From Aestuariibaculum sediminum (GTDB taxonomy: Bacteria; Bacteroidota; Bacteroidia; Flavobacteriales; Flavobacteriaceae), in assembly GCF_014596945.1 (NCBI RefSeq), contig NZ_JACVXB010000002.1:62001-126000 (forward strand): a stretch of 64,000 nt of DNA, written 5' to 3'. The position numbers were made by a program, and so were the translations under genes. The notes beneath the pieces were generated by a model, which was given only the letters and a program-made list of their open reading frames with translations, ran no database searches and was not told the DNA's origin. How positions within the stretch are numbered: position 1 is the first letter of the stretch; each line of letters starts with the position of its first letter. Of the stretch, positions 48,978-57,784 are shown piece after piece.

Positions 48978-50345
48978 TTAATAGTCTTTAAAATTTAAAA
49001 CATTAGAATGAATATGTTTTTCTTTTGTTAGAGTATCCACAATTACTTGTTTTAAAAAAATATCTTTAACAGGAAGTTCTTTTTGTCCTTCAATATTAGA
49101 TATATATTGTGTTTTTGTTGTTTTGATATTTGTAAGGTGTATGTTTTCGATTGGTGTAAGTTTACGTTCAATTGTTGGTACTAAATCGCGCCATTGGTAA
49201 AGTACATCGGTTTCTATGCCTAATACGCCGTTGGCAATGTTACCAGCTTTAATATTTTCAACAAAAATATTCTTTACATATCCACCCCGACGCTCATTGG
49301 TTTTAATAAAGACTAAATGATACATTTTAGCTCTGTTTTCAACAGTACAGTTTTCTACATAAACATTTTCTATTCCACCCGAAAGTTCACTCCCAATAGC
49401 AACCAATTGATGCCCGTTTTTCATTATGCAATTACGCATTACAATATTTTTTGAAGGTGTGTTAAGTCGCCAAGCATCTTGATTTCGACCGGATTTTATG
49501 GCAATAGCATCATCACCTTGATCGAAAACACAATTTTCAATTAATACATTTTCACTCATTTCAGGGTCTACGCCATCATTATTATGTCCGTGAGCATAAA
49601 CGTTTAAATTCCTGATTACTACATCTTTTGATAAATAGGGGTGAATGGTCCAAAACGGACTATTTTCAATAGAAATACCTTCTAATAAAATGTGTTTACT
49701 GCGATTAAACTGTATAAACTGCGGACGAAAATGAGCAGTATCATTTACCATTTGTCGTTCTTCAACAGGTTTGTTATATGAGGCGAGGTTGTAAAGCCGT
49801 TTTAAACTATTCATGTGGGGTTTTGGACGAGGAAACCAGGTTTCCCAAACATCCATTTTTGATTTCATAAGGCCCTCTCCAGTAATGGCAATATTCTCGC
49901 AATTATAAGCATAAACTAAAGGCGAATAATTATAACATTCCATACCTTCCCATGTAGAATGAACAGCAGGTAGGTAATCTTTAGGGGCTTCTGAAAATAG
50001 TAAAATAGCGCCTTTATTTAGATGCAAGTTGACATTACTTTTTAAATGAATGGCTTTGGTTAACCATTCGCCTTTAGGAATAACCACAATACCTCCATTG
50101 TTTTTGTTAGCTTCATTAATGGCATCGGAAATAGCTTTTGTAGTTAAATTTATGTTTCCTTCTTTAGCACCAAAAACCGTGATATTGAATTTTTTACAGG
50201 CGGTAAAATCAGGAATTTTAATAGCAGGCATGTTAAATGGAGCCTCTATTTTTATTGATGAAAATTTTATTTTACTCACCTGTTTACTGCAGGAATAAAA
50301 TATCACGAAAACAAAAAGCAATAAGACCTTAAAATGTTTAGACAT
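48978..50345 (-). CDS. GH28 polygalacturonase-type lipoprotein
   Basis: The start is set at 50345, which gives a lipoprotein signal (LLFVFVIFYSCSKQ); an upstream in-frame ATG at 50450 would lie beyond the predicted promoter. The right-handed beta-helix runs from FNITVFGAKEGN onward. Active-site acids are Asp257 in NNDGVDPE and Asp278/Asp279 in QGDDAIAIKSG. The usual GHG motif is GHQ here, and the usual RIK is FIK (FIKTNERRGGYV), so the substrate-binding subsites differ from classic polygalacturonases. GH28 members hydrolyse alpha-galacturonic or rhamnogalacturonan linkages. It is the first gene of the leftward operon, divergent from SusC. Confidence 0.88.
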   Translation of the reverse strand: MSKHFKVLLLFVFVIFYSCSKQVSKIKFSSIKIEAPFNMPAIKIPDFTACKKFNITVFGAKEGNINLTTKAISDAINEANKNNGGIVVIPKGEWLTKAIHLKSNVNLHLNKGAILLFSEAPKDYLPAVHSTWEGMECYNYSPLVYAYNCENIAITGEGLMKSKMDVWETWFPRPKPHMNSLKRLYNLASYNKPVEERQMVNDTAHFRPQFIQFNRSKHILLEGISIENSPFWTIHPYLSKDVVIRNLNVYAHGHNNDGVDPEMSENVLIENCVFDQGDDAIAIKSGRNQDAWRLNTPSKNIVMRNCIMKNGHQLVAIGSELSGGIENVYVENCTVENRAKMYHLVFIKTNERRGGYVKNIFVENIKAGNIANGVLGIETDVLYQWRDLVPTIERKLTPIENIHLTNIKTTKTQYISNIEGQKELPVKDIFLKQVIVDTLTKEKHIHSNVLNFKDY

Positions 50346-50374
50346 TAATTTGAAATGTTTGTTTAGTTGCGTAG

Positions 50375-50382
50375 TAAAGATA
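50375..50382 (-). promoter_or_regulatory. Predicted -7 box (TATCTTTA) of the GH28 operon
   Basis: On the - strand TATCTTTA matches the Bacteroidota TAnnTTTG consensus in all but the last base. It lies 30 bp upstream of the GH28 ATG and exactly 18 nt downstream of the tandem motif at 50401-50420. Confidence 0.5.
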
Positions 50383-50400
50383 TTTTTTAGGTTTAAAAAT

Positions 50401-50420
50401 AGTATCCTGTAGCATCCTGT
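50401..50420 (-). promoter_or_regulatory. Tandem operator-like motif, site A (GH28 operon)
   Basis: Read on the - strand this is ACAGGATGCT followed directly by ACAGGATACT, two 10-bp direct repeats that differ at one position. The same architecture recurs at 50524-50543 and 55283-55302. It ends 18 nt before the predicted -7 box, where the -33 element would lie, as expected for an activator that contacts RNA polymerase. Confidence 0.65.
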
Positions 50421-50523
50421 TTTTGTCGCACACGTGAAAAAAATAAACATGTGATTATACTTGAAAAATGAAATTGAAAAAGGAACACTATTAGTTATAA
50501 TGTAAGATTATTCTTTGTTCAAA

Positions 50524-50543
50524 GCAGGTATGTACAGGATGCG
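50524..50543 (+). promoter_or_regulatory. Tandem operator-like motif, site C (SusCD operon)
   Basis: GCAGGTATGT followed by ACAGGATGCG. The second half-site is almost identical to those of sites A and B; the first is more divergent. It ends 18 nt upstream of TTTATTTG, the predicted -7 box of the SusC gene. Confidence 0.6.
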
Positions 50544-50561
50544 TTTTACATGAAATACAAG

Positions 50562-50569
50562 TTTATTTG
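50562..50569 (+). promoter_or_regulatory. Predicted -7 box (TTTATTTG) of the SusCD operon
   Basis: TTTATTTG differs from TAnnTTTG at one position. It lies 70 bp upstream of the SusC ATG and 18 nt after site C. Confidence 0.5.
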
Positions 50570-50639
50570 ATTACCAGCTAGATGTTAGGTGTGTGTAAAT
50601 CTGATGTTTAGCGAATAATTTAACTAAACTAAATAATTT

Positions 50640-53609
50640 ATGAAAAACAAATTTACTCTATTATTGGGGTTGCTCGTGTATTTAAACATGTGTACATTGA
50701 GTTTTGCTCAGGAAAAAACTGTAACAGGAGTTGTTACAGATCAATCTAGTACTCCGCTGCCAGGTGTTAATGTACTTGTTAAAAATGCAAGTAGAGGAAC
50801 AACAACAGATTTTGATGGGAACTATAGTGTTTCTGTTTCACTTGGTGAAACTTTAATTGTTTCCTATGTAGGTTTTAAGACTACTGAAGTTACTATTGGA
50901 AGCAAGGATGTTTACAATATTTCATTAGAAACAGATAATGCGCAATTAGATGAAGTGGTTGTTATTGGTTACGGAACACAAAAAAGGAAGGATGTAACTG
51001 GAGCTGTTGCTTCGATTAAATCGGAAAGTTTTATTGATGCACTACCCGTTGCACCAGAACAACTATTACAAGGAAAAATTGCAGGTGTAAACATTGTACA
51101 AAGTAGTGGACAGCCGGGTGCTGCTTCTACTGTAAGAATTAGAGGAACGAGTTCTATTTCTGCAGGAAATGATCCGCTTTATGTGGTTGATGGTGTACCA
51201 TTACAATTTGGAAGTGCTAATAATAGCATTCGTGTAGCAACTTCTGGATCTTCACCTCTATCAGAAGAGGCCATAAACCCTCTAACTTTAATTAACCCGG
51301 CAGATATAGAAAGTATAGATGTCTTGAAAGATGCTTCAGCCACTGCTATTTATGGCTCAAGAGGTGCGAATGGTGTGATAGTAATAACCACGAAAAATAA
51401 AGGTAAATTTGGAAGTTTTTTAACTTACGATTCATATTTTGGTGTTTCAAATGTTAGAGAGTATTTACCTGTTTTATCAGCAGAAGAATACCGGGATTAT
51501 GCAACAAGCAATAACTTGCCATTTTCAGATCAAGGAGCTAATACAAACTGGCAAAAGGAAGTATTTAGAACAGCCATAACGCAAAACCACAACATTTCAT
51601 TTGCAGGAGGATCAGAAACAACTAATGTTACCGGTTCATTAGGATATAATAATCAGGAAGGAACCATTTTAAATTCTCGCTTAAAGAAATATACGTCGAG
51701 ATTAAATGCCAATCATTCAGCCATTGATAATAGACTGAAACTGGGGGTAAATATAACATATGCAAATATAGATGATCAAAGAGCAGCAGTGAACTCTAAT
51801 ATTGCAGATGAAGGAGGAAATGCTTTAAAAGATGCCATTAGATGGGTGCCAACATTACCGGTTTACAATGCTGATGGTAGTTATTACCAAATTGGACCTT
51901 TACGAATAAACCCAGTATCTTGGGTTGATGTTACAGATCAAAGCGAGACATCGTTGTTTCTAGGTAATTTAGACGCCTCTTTTGAAATTATTGATGGTTT
52001 AAAGTTATCAACAAACATTGGGCATTCTAATGAAAATGTAAGTCGGTTTAATCAAATACCTTCAACGCATCCAGCAGGAGAAGGACAGGGAGGGTTCGCG
52101 TCGATTGGAAAATATAAAAACACCAATATTTTAGCGGAAACCAACCTTACTTTCGAAAAGCAACTTAATGCAAACAATCATATTTCTTTATTGGCAGGAT
52201 ACTCCTATCAAAGATTTGTAACACAAAATACATTTACTTCTGCAAATAATTTTGTGTCTGATGCTACCGAATGGAATTTAATTCAATCTGGAAGTATACA
52301 ATCTAATACTTCATTTAAAGATGCGAATCGGTTATCGTCTTATTACGGACGTTTAAATTATAAATTAAAAGACAGGTATTTGTTAACGTTTACATTAAGA
52401 CGTGATGGGTCTAGTAGGTTTGGAGCAAATAATAAGTGGGGTACTTTTCCTTCTGGTGCTTTAGCTTGGAATATAGCAGATGAAGATTTTATGACGGATT
52501 CTAAAATAAGTAATTTAAAACTAAGAGTAGGTTATGGTATAACTGGTAATCAGGAAATACCTAATAACCTTTACCGAGAGCAGCTTTCTATTGCTGGTTC
52601 TGCAGTATATTTGTTTGGAGGGCAAGCTATACCCAGTGTTCTTCCAACAAATTTTCCAAATCCAGATTTAAAATGGGAAGAAACTAGCCAGTTAAATACA
52701 GGTATAGATTTTGGTTTTTTTAATCAAAGATTTTCGGGTTCTATCGATTATTATGTGAAAAAAACAAACGATTTACTTTTACAATTCTCAACGGCAGCTC
52801 CTTCGGTTGTTTCAACACAATGGGCAAATGTAGGAGAAGTAGAAAATAAAGGTTTCGAAGTTAACTTAAATGCAGATATTTTAAATAAAGGTGATTTCAG
52901 ATGGACGGCTAACTTAAACTTTTCAACAAATAAAAATGAAGTTATAAGTCTATCTAATGATAACTTTCAAAGAGATGAGATTCGAACCGCTAGTGGTTCG
53001 GGGGTTGTTGGTAATAATGCAGCCACACAAATAATTAAGCCAGGATTACCTTTAAACACTTTTTATGGATGGAAATTTACAGGGTACGATGAAAATGGTT
53101 TAGAAACATATTTAGATGAAGACGGTGAGGATGGAGCAGACGAAGTAGTTATTGGCGATGCAAATCCAGATTGGACCTTCGGCTTTAATAATACTTTTAA
53201 CTATAAAAGAATAGATGTAACCTTAAATTTTCGAGGTGTAGTAGGTAATGATATATACAATAATACTGCGGCAGAGTTTTCATATGTAAGTCAGGCACCT
53301 GGTATTAATGTTCTAAAATCGGCCTTAACTACTGGAGCTAGTAGAACCCAAACAGCACAATATTCTTCACAATGGTTAGAAGATGGAAGTTATTTAAGGT
53401 TAGATAATTTAACCGTAGGATACAATTTTAATGTTGATAAAGTAAGTTTTATTAATAAAGCAAAATTGTATCTAACAGGTAGTAATTTATTTGTTATTAC
53501 GGGATATTCAGGTTACGATCCTGAAGTAAGAACACGATCTGTAGGAATAGATTATCTCGTTTACCCTCGACCAAGGACTTTTCAGATAGGAACAAGTATC
53601 TCATTTTAA
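50640..53609 (+). CDS. SusC-like TonB-dependent outer-membrane transporter (block 2)
   Basis: A 989-residue SusC-type receptor with a clean signal peptide (ending TLSFAQE). A carboxypeptidase-regulatory-like domain follows (KTVTGVVTDQSSTPLPGVNV, DFDGNYSVSV). The TonB-box region is DEVVVIGYGTQKRKD; the plug has the usual VLKDASATAIYGSRGANGVI and a VRIRGTSSISAGNDPLYVVDG segment. The barrel ends in QIGTSISF. It imports oligosaccharides released at the surface by block 2 enzymes. The leader region carries the tandem motif shared with the divergent GH28 operon and the sulfatase operon. Its SusD partner starts 19-31 bp downstream. Confidence 0.96.
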   Translation: MKNKFTLLLGLLVYLNMCTLSFAQEKTVTGVVTDQSSTPLPGVNVLVKNASRGTTTDFDGNYSVSVSLGETLIVSYVGFKTTEVTIGSKDVYNISLETDNAQLDEVVVIGYGTQKRKDVTGAVASIKSESFIDALPVAPEQLLQGKIAGVNIVQSSGQPGAASTVRIRGTSSISAGNDPLYVVDGVPLQFGSANNSIRVATSGSSPLSEEAINPLTLINPADIESIDVLKDASATAIYGSRGANGVIVITTKNKGKFGSFLTYDSYFGVSNVREYLPVLSAEEYRDYATSNNLPFSDQGANTNWQKEVFRTAITQNHNISFAGGSETTNVTGSLGYNNQEGTILNSRLKKYTSRLNANHSAIDNRLKLGVNITYANIDDQRAAVNSNIADEGGNALKDAIRWVPTLPVYNADGSYYQIGPLRINPVSWVDVTDQSETSLFLGNLDASFEIIDGLKLSTNIGHSNENVSRFNQIPSTHPAGEGQGGFASIGKYKNTNILAETNLTFEKQLNANNHISLLAGYSYQRFVTQNTFTSANNFVSDATEWNLIQSGSIQSNTSFKDANRLSSYYGRLNYKLKDRYLLTFTLRRDGSSRFGANNKWGTFPSGALAWNIADEDFMTDSKISNLKLRVGYGITGNQEIPNNLYREQLSIAGSAVYLFGGQAIPSVLPTNFPNPDLKWEETSQLNTGIDFGFFNQRFSGSIDYYVKKTNDLLLQFSTAAPSVVSTQWANVGEVENKGFEVNLNADILNKGDFRWTANLNFSTNKNEVISLSNDNFQRDEIRTASGSGVVGNNAATQIIKPGLPLNTFYGWKFTGYDENGLETYLDEDGEDGADEVVIGDANPDWTFGFNNTFNYKRIDVTLNFRGVVGNDIYNNTAAEFSYVSQAPGINVLKSALTTGASRTQTAQYSSQWLEDGSYLRLDNLTVGYNFNVDKVSFINKAKLYLTGSNLFVITGYSGYDPEVRTRSVGIDYLVYPRPRTFQIGTSISF

Positions 53610-53640
53610 TTAAAACCAGTAAAATTTAATGAATCACAAA

Positions 53641-55224
53641 ATGAAAAATATATATAATTTAATAAAAAAGGTGAAGTTTCTGGTTATTAGCTGCACGTTG
53701 CTTGTAATAACAGCCTGTAGTCTTGAAGAAGACGTGTATTCTATATACACGCCAGAAACATTTTATTCAAATGAAGCACAAGTGCTTTCTTCTTTATCAG
53801 GTATTTATAGGAACTTTGCTGCTACTACCGGTATGGGAGTAGAGTATAGATGTTTAGAACTTCCTGCCGATCAGGTAGTCGTGCATGAAAAAATTCAAGG
53901 CTGGTGGGGCGGAGCTAATTTTGCAGAACTTATGGAACACACCTGGACACCGAGTCATGCTTATATAGCTGGTACATGGAATTCCTATTTTAGAACAGTT
54001 GGGCAAACAAATGCTTTAATAGCTTCATTAGAAAGTTCAGCACTAAGTGAAGAGGAAATTGCAGGGCCACTTGCTGAATTACATTCGTTAAGAGCTTATG
54101 CCTATTTCTTCTTAATGGACTTATTCGGAAACGTGCCGATTTTTACGCTTCCAAAGGTTGATGCTCTAAATTTACCTGAACAAAATACTAGGGCAGAGGT
54201 TTTTGATTTTGTAACTTCTGAATTAATAGAAGCATCTAAAAATTTGCCAACTAAGGCGGCTTCAGGAGATGGCTATTATGGACGTTTTACAAAAGAAGCA
54301 GCTCAGGCATTATTAGCAACTATTTATTTAAATGCTGAAGTGTATACAGGAACCTCAGAGTATGAACTAGCTGAAAAATATGCAGACTCTGTAATAAACT
54401 CTAACGCTTATAGTTTATTACCTGATTATTTTGATAATTTCGTTTATAATAACCAAAATAATAACGAGTTTATTTTTGGAGCAATTTATTCACCAGATAT
54501 TGCTGGAGGTATAGGGCATCCACTTGTTCAAAAAGTACTTCCAGGAATACAGGGTGGATTATTTGGATTACCGTACACTCCTCAGAATGGATTTGGTACT
54601 AGACCATCAATTTTGGCACTGTATGAAGATGAAGACGATAGAAAAAAACTGATAATACCTTATGGAGAACTAAAAGATCCTAGAACAGGGGAGACTGTAA
54701 TGGTTGAGCGCATTGTTCCAGATAATAACTCAGTTCTATATAAAGAAGGTGTGTCTTCAGAAGGACCTGTTCCATATGAAATTATTCCAGCAACAGGAAT
54801 TCGTTTACAACCAATGAATGCAGGTTTAAAATGGATTAAATGGGGCCTAGACCCTAATACCAATGGCGGTAATGCTGGAAATGACATTGCATTTATCAGG
54901 TTTGCAGATATTCTACTTATAAAGGCAGAGGCCCTTGCAAGACAAGGTAAATTTGATTTAGCCAAGGACTGGGTAAATAGAGTAAGGTTAAGAAGTCATG
55001 CCAACCAATTAGATAGCGTGACTTTAGATGATATTTTAAACGAAAGAGGTCGAGAATTAGCCTTCGAAATGAGTAGAAGGCGTGATTTAATTCGTTTTGG
55101 GAAATTCGGAGATGCTTGGGAGTTTAAAGAGGTGTCTGAGCCTTATAGAACTATTTTTCCAATTCCTAAAACAGCTATCGAGTCTAACCCTAAATTAACA
55201 CAAAACCCAGGGTACCCGAACTAA
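53641..55224 (+). CDS. SusD/RagB-like lipoprotein (block 2)
   Basis: About 527 residues; the start is placed at the second ATG (53641; 53629 is also possible). The lipoprotein signal ends TLLVITACSLEED. SusD hallmarks: ELHSLRAYAYFFLMDLFGNVPIF, FIRFADILLIKAEALARQGK, and the C-terminal ERGRELAFEMSRRRDLIRFGKF with FPIPKTAIESNPKLTQNPGY. It forms the lid of the preceding SusC. A strong terminator follows 22 bp after its stop, so the SusCD pair forms its own transcript. Confidence 0.95.
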   Translation: MKNIYNLIKKVKFLVISCTLLVITACSLEEDVYSIYTPETFYSNEAQVLSSLSGIYRNFAATTGMGVEYRCLELPADQVVVHEKIQGWWGGANFAELMEHTWTPSHAYIAGTWNSYFRTVGQTNALIASLESSALSEEEIAGPLAELHSLRAYAYFFLMDLFGNVPIFTLPKVDALNLPEQNTRAEVFDFVTSELIEASKNLPTKAASGDGYYGRFTKEAAQALLATIYLNAEVYTGTSEYELAEKYADSVINSNAYSLLPDYFDNFVYNNQNNNEFIFGAIYSPDIAGGIGHPLVQKVLPGIQGGLFGLPYTPQNGFGTRPSILALYEDEDDRKKLIIPYGELKDPRTGETVMVERIVPDNNSVLYKEGVSSEGPVPYEIIPATGIRLQPMNAGLKWIKWGLDPNTNGGNAGNDIAFIRFADILLIKAEALARQGKFDLAKDWVNRVRLRSHANQLDSVTLDDILNERGRELAFEMSRRRDLIRFGKFGDAWEFKEVSEPYRTIFPIPKTAIESNPKLTQNPGYPN

Positions 55225-55245
55225 TTAGTATTGAGTTTAATAATT

Positions 55246-55282
55246 AAAATGCACTGCAGTAATTTTGCAGTGCATTTTTTTT
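55246..55282 (+). terminator. Strong rho-independent terminator after SusCD
   Basis: A perfect 13-bp stem (55246-55258 with 55266-55278, core ATGCACTGCA) and a 7-nt loop are followed by a T-run to 55282. The next promoter's tandem motif starts immediately after it. Confidence 0.9.
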
Positions 55283-55302
55283 ACAGTATACCACAGGATA
55301 CT
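55283..55302 (+). promoter_or_regulatory. Tandem operator-like motif, site B (sulfatase operon)
   Basis: ACAGTATACC followed by ACAGGATACT. The second half-site is identical to one in site A (on the other strand). It ends 18 nt upstream of TATATTTA. Confidence 0.65.
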
Positions 55303-55320
55303 CTTCAAATTCTAAACTAA

Positions 55321-55328
55321 TATATTTA
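55321..55328 (+). promoter_or_regulatory. Predicted -7 box (TATATTTA) of the sulfatase operon
   Basis: TATATTTA matches TAnnTTTG except for the last base. It lies 31 bp upstream of the sulfatase ATG and 18 nt after site B, the same geometry as at the other two promoters. Confidence 0.5.
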
Positions 55329-55359
55329 CTATCAAAATTAAATCTGAATATAATTTCTT

Positions 55360-56742
55360 ATGATCAATAGGTATTTACAAGCTACTTTAAGTTTTTTCGT
55401 ATTGTCTTTACTTATAAGTTGTCAAAAAATATCAAATTCAAGAACTAGTAAAGAAAACCTAAGCCAACCAAATTTTTTAGTAATAATTACGGACGACGCG
55501 GGTTGGAATGATGTTGGTTATAATGGTTCTGAAATTAAAACGCCGAATATTGATAGTTTAGCGCACCGCGGAGTAAAATTAAATCGGTTTTATGTAAGCC
55601 CTACCTGCTCACCTTCGCGGGTTTCTTTGTTAACAGGCATGCCCTCAAGTAGAATTGGTGTTGTTGCCCCTATTAGCGGAAAAAGTAATAAAACTTTACC
55701 TGATTCTATAACAACCTTACCACAAGCTTTAAAACTAAACAATTATCAAAATGCTTTATTTGGAAAATGGCATTTGGGGTTAGATATTAATAACGGACCT
55801 AATGCTTTCGGGTTTGATTATTCTTATGGATTTTTGCATGGTCAAATCGATCAGTATACACACCGATATAAAAATGGTGATGCCAGTTGGTATAGAAATA
55901 ATAAAATGATTGATGAAGAAGGCCATACCACAGATTTAGTGACAAAAGAAGCGATTGATTGGTTAACTAAAAAACGCGATACTTCCAAGAGTTTTTATGT
56001 GCAGTTAGCCTACAGCGCTCCACATTTTCCGTTGCAGGAAGAAGAAAAATGGAAAGCACCCTATTATAATACAATAAAAGATAGCTCGAGAATGGATTTT
56101 GCAGCAGCCATGACGCATATGGATTATTGTATTGGCAAAGTTATGGAAACATTGAAGTCTGAAAATCTTGAAGAAAATACGTTAGTTATTTTTATGAGCG
56201 ATAATGGAGCTATGGAACATTGGTATCCAACTTATCAATACGATGGAAAATTTAAAGGAAATGATGTTTTAGGGAGTAATTTTCCGTTGCGCGATTGGAA
56301 AACTTCTAATTTTGAAGGCGCCATTCGAGTACCTGCAATAGCTTATTGGAAAGATCATCTAAGTCCTCAAGACAATACAAATTACATGTCAGTAAGCGAT
56401 ATTATGCCAACCATTTTATCATTAATTGAAGCAGACATTCCTGATTATGCTGAAGGAACAAATGTTTGGACTTCAATTTTAAATGCTGAAATAGAAACCA
56501 ATCACGATATTTATATACGAGGTCATATTCAGGAAAGCCTTATTCATAAACCTTGGAAAATTATTAGAAATCGTCACAAAAATGGTTCATTAGCAGTATA
56601 TCAATTATATCACATTGAAAATGACCCAGAAGAAAAATTCAACCTGATTAATGATGAAGTTGAAATTGCTAAACAAATGAAAATTTTACTTGAAAAACAG
56701 TTTTTAAAGGACGATAAAACAGTAAACGTAGAATTAAAATAG
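55360..56742 (+). CDS. S1-family (formylglycine-type) sulfatase lipoprotein
   Basis: A 460-residue lipoprotein (LSLLISCQKIS). Metal-binding acids are in IITDDAGWNDVGY near the N-terminus. The sulfatase signature is CSPSR at residues 83-87, with Cys83 to be converted to formylglycine, followed by LLTGMPSSRIG. GKWHLG, APHFPLQEEEKW and the MSDNGAMEHW segment complete the alkaline-phosphatase-like fold. It removes sulfate esters from sugars; position specificity cannot be read by eye. It shows that the block 2 substrate is probably sulfated. The maturase that makes formylglycine is not in this window. Two genes follow with 16-bp and 15-bp spacers. Confidence 0.94.
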   Translation: MINRYLQATLSFFVLSLLISCQKISNSRTSKENLSQPNFLVIITDDAGWNDVGYNGSEIKTPNIDSLAHRGVKLNRFYVSPTCSPSRVSLLTGMPSSRIGVVAPISGKSNKTLPDSITTLPQALKLNNYQNALFGKWHLGLDINNGPNAFGFDYSYGFLHGQIDQYTHRYKNGDASWYRNNKMIDEEGHTTDLVTKEAIDWLTKKRDTSKSFYVQLAYSAPHFPLQEEEKWKAPYYNTIKDSSRMDFAAAMTHMDYCIGKVMETLKSENLEENTLVIFMSDNGAMEHWYPTYQYDGKFKGNDVLGSNFPLRDWKTSNFEGAIRVPAIAYWKDHLSPQDNTNYMSVSDIMPTILSLIEADIPDYAEGTNVWTSILNAEIETNHDIYIRGHIQESLIHKPWKIIRNRHKNGSLAVYQLYHIENDPEEKFNLINDEVEIAKQMKILLEKQFLKDDKTVNVELK

Positions 56743-56758
56743 ACACTTTTTAGAATAA

Positions 56759-57769
56759 ATGAAAAATAAGCTAATTCACTTTATATGTTTATTATTTGTA
56801 ATGTCAGCATGTGTATCCCAAAAAACAAAATCAAACCAAACAGAAGTTGCCGATAAACCTTTGTTTAGAGACCCGGTTTTCGACGGGGCTGCCGATCCTT
56901 CTATTCTTTATAATGACAAAGAAAAACTTTGGTACATGTTTTACACCAACCGCCGGGCAAAAGATACCACTTTAGGTGGTGTAGCTTGGGTGCATGGAAC
57001 TAAAATTGGTGTAGCGACATCTAAAAATGGAGCACATTGGTCGTATAAAGGTACTTGTAATATCGATTATAATATTGAAAATGTTACACACTGGGCTCCC
57101 GATGTTTTAGAGTTTAATGGGTTGTATCATATGTATTTAACCATTGTTCCTGGGATTTTCGAGGGGTGGTACCACCCACGATATATTGTACATTTAACCA
57201 GTAAAAATATGATAGATTGGGAGTTCCAGTCTGAATTAAAACTAGCATCAGAGCGTTGTATCGATGCCGATGTATTTCGATTGCCTAACGGTACCTGGCG
57301 CATGTATTACAATAATGAAAACGACGGAAAATCTATTTATTATGCTGATAGTAAAGATTTGTATCATTGGGAGGACAGTGGAAAAAAAGTTATAAAAGAT
57401 AGGGGTGAAGGTCCTAATGTATTTCAATGGAAAGGTAAAAACTGGATGGTTAATGACGCCTGGCGTGGACTTGGTGTTTACTGGTCAGATGATTTTGAAG
57501 TTTGGCATCGTCAGGAGAAAAATATTTTACAAATTCCTGGGACAGGTAAGGATGATCAAGTTATTGGTGGGCATCCCGATGTTGTAGTTCGGGGAGAGAA
57601 AGCATACGTCTTTTATTTTACGCACCCAGGTCGAACCCCTGAAAATAAAGGAAAGGATACTTACGACACCAGAAGAACGTCCATTCAAGTGGCAGAATTA
57701 AAATATGTTGATGGTAATATTATATGCGATCGAAATGCATCAGTTTACATCAATTTAAATAAGAATTAA
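56759..57769 (+). CDS. GH43-like five-bladed propeller lipoprotein
   Basis: A 336-residue lipoprotein (LLFVMSACVSQKT). The triad is visible as GAADPSIL, CIDADVFR and RGEGPNVF. TNRRAKDTTLGGVAWVHGTK in the first blade and GHPDVVVRGEKAYVFYFTHPGR near the end are distinctive and set it apart from the other GH43 proteins in the window. It sits between a sulfatase and rhamnose mutarotase, so it probably acts on a desulfated, rhamnose-linked oligosaccharide. GH117-type or other clan-F enzymes are alternatives. Confidence 0.8.
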   Translation: MKNKLIHFICLLFVMSACVSQKTKSNQTEVADKPLFRDPVFDGAADPSILYNDKEKLWYMFYTNRRAKDTTLGGVAWVHGTKIGVATSKNGAHWSYKGTCNIDYNIENVTHWAPDVLEFNGLYHMYLTIVPGIFEGWYHPRYIVHLTSKNMIDWEFQSELKLASERCIDADVFRLPNGTWRMYYNNENDGKSIYYADSKDLYHWEDSGKKVIKDRGEGPNVFQWKGKNWMVNDAWRGLGVYWSDDFEVWHRQEKNILQIPGTGKDDQVIGGHPDVVVRGEKAYVFYFTHPGRTPENKGKDTYDTRRTSIQVAELKYVDGNIICDRNASVYINLNKN

Positions 57770-57784
57770 ATCAATAAAAACAGT

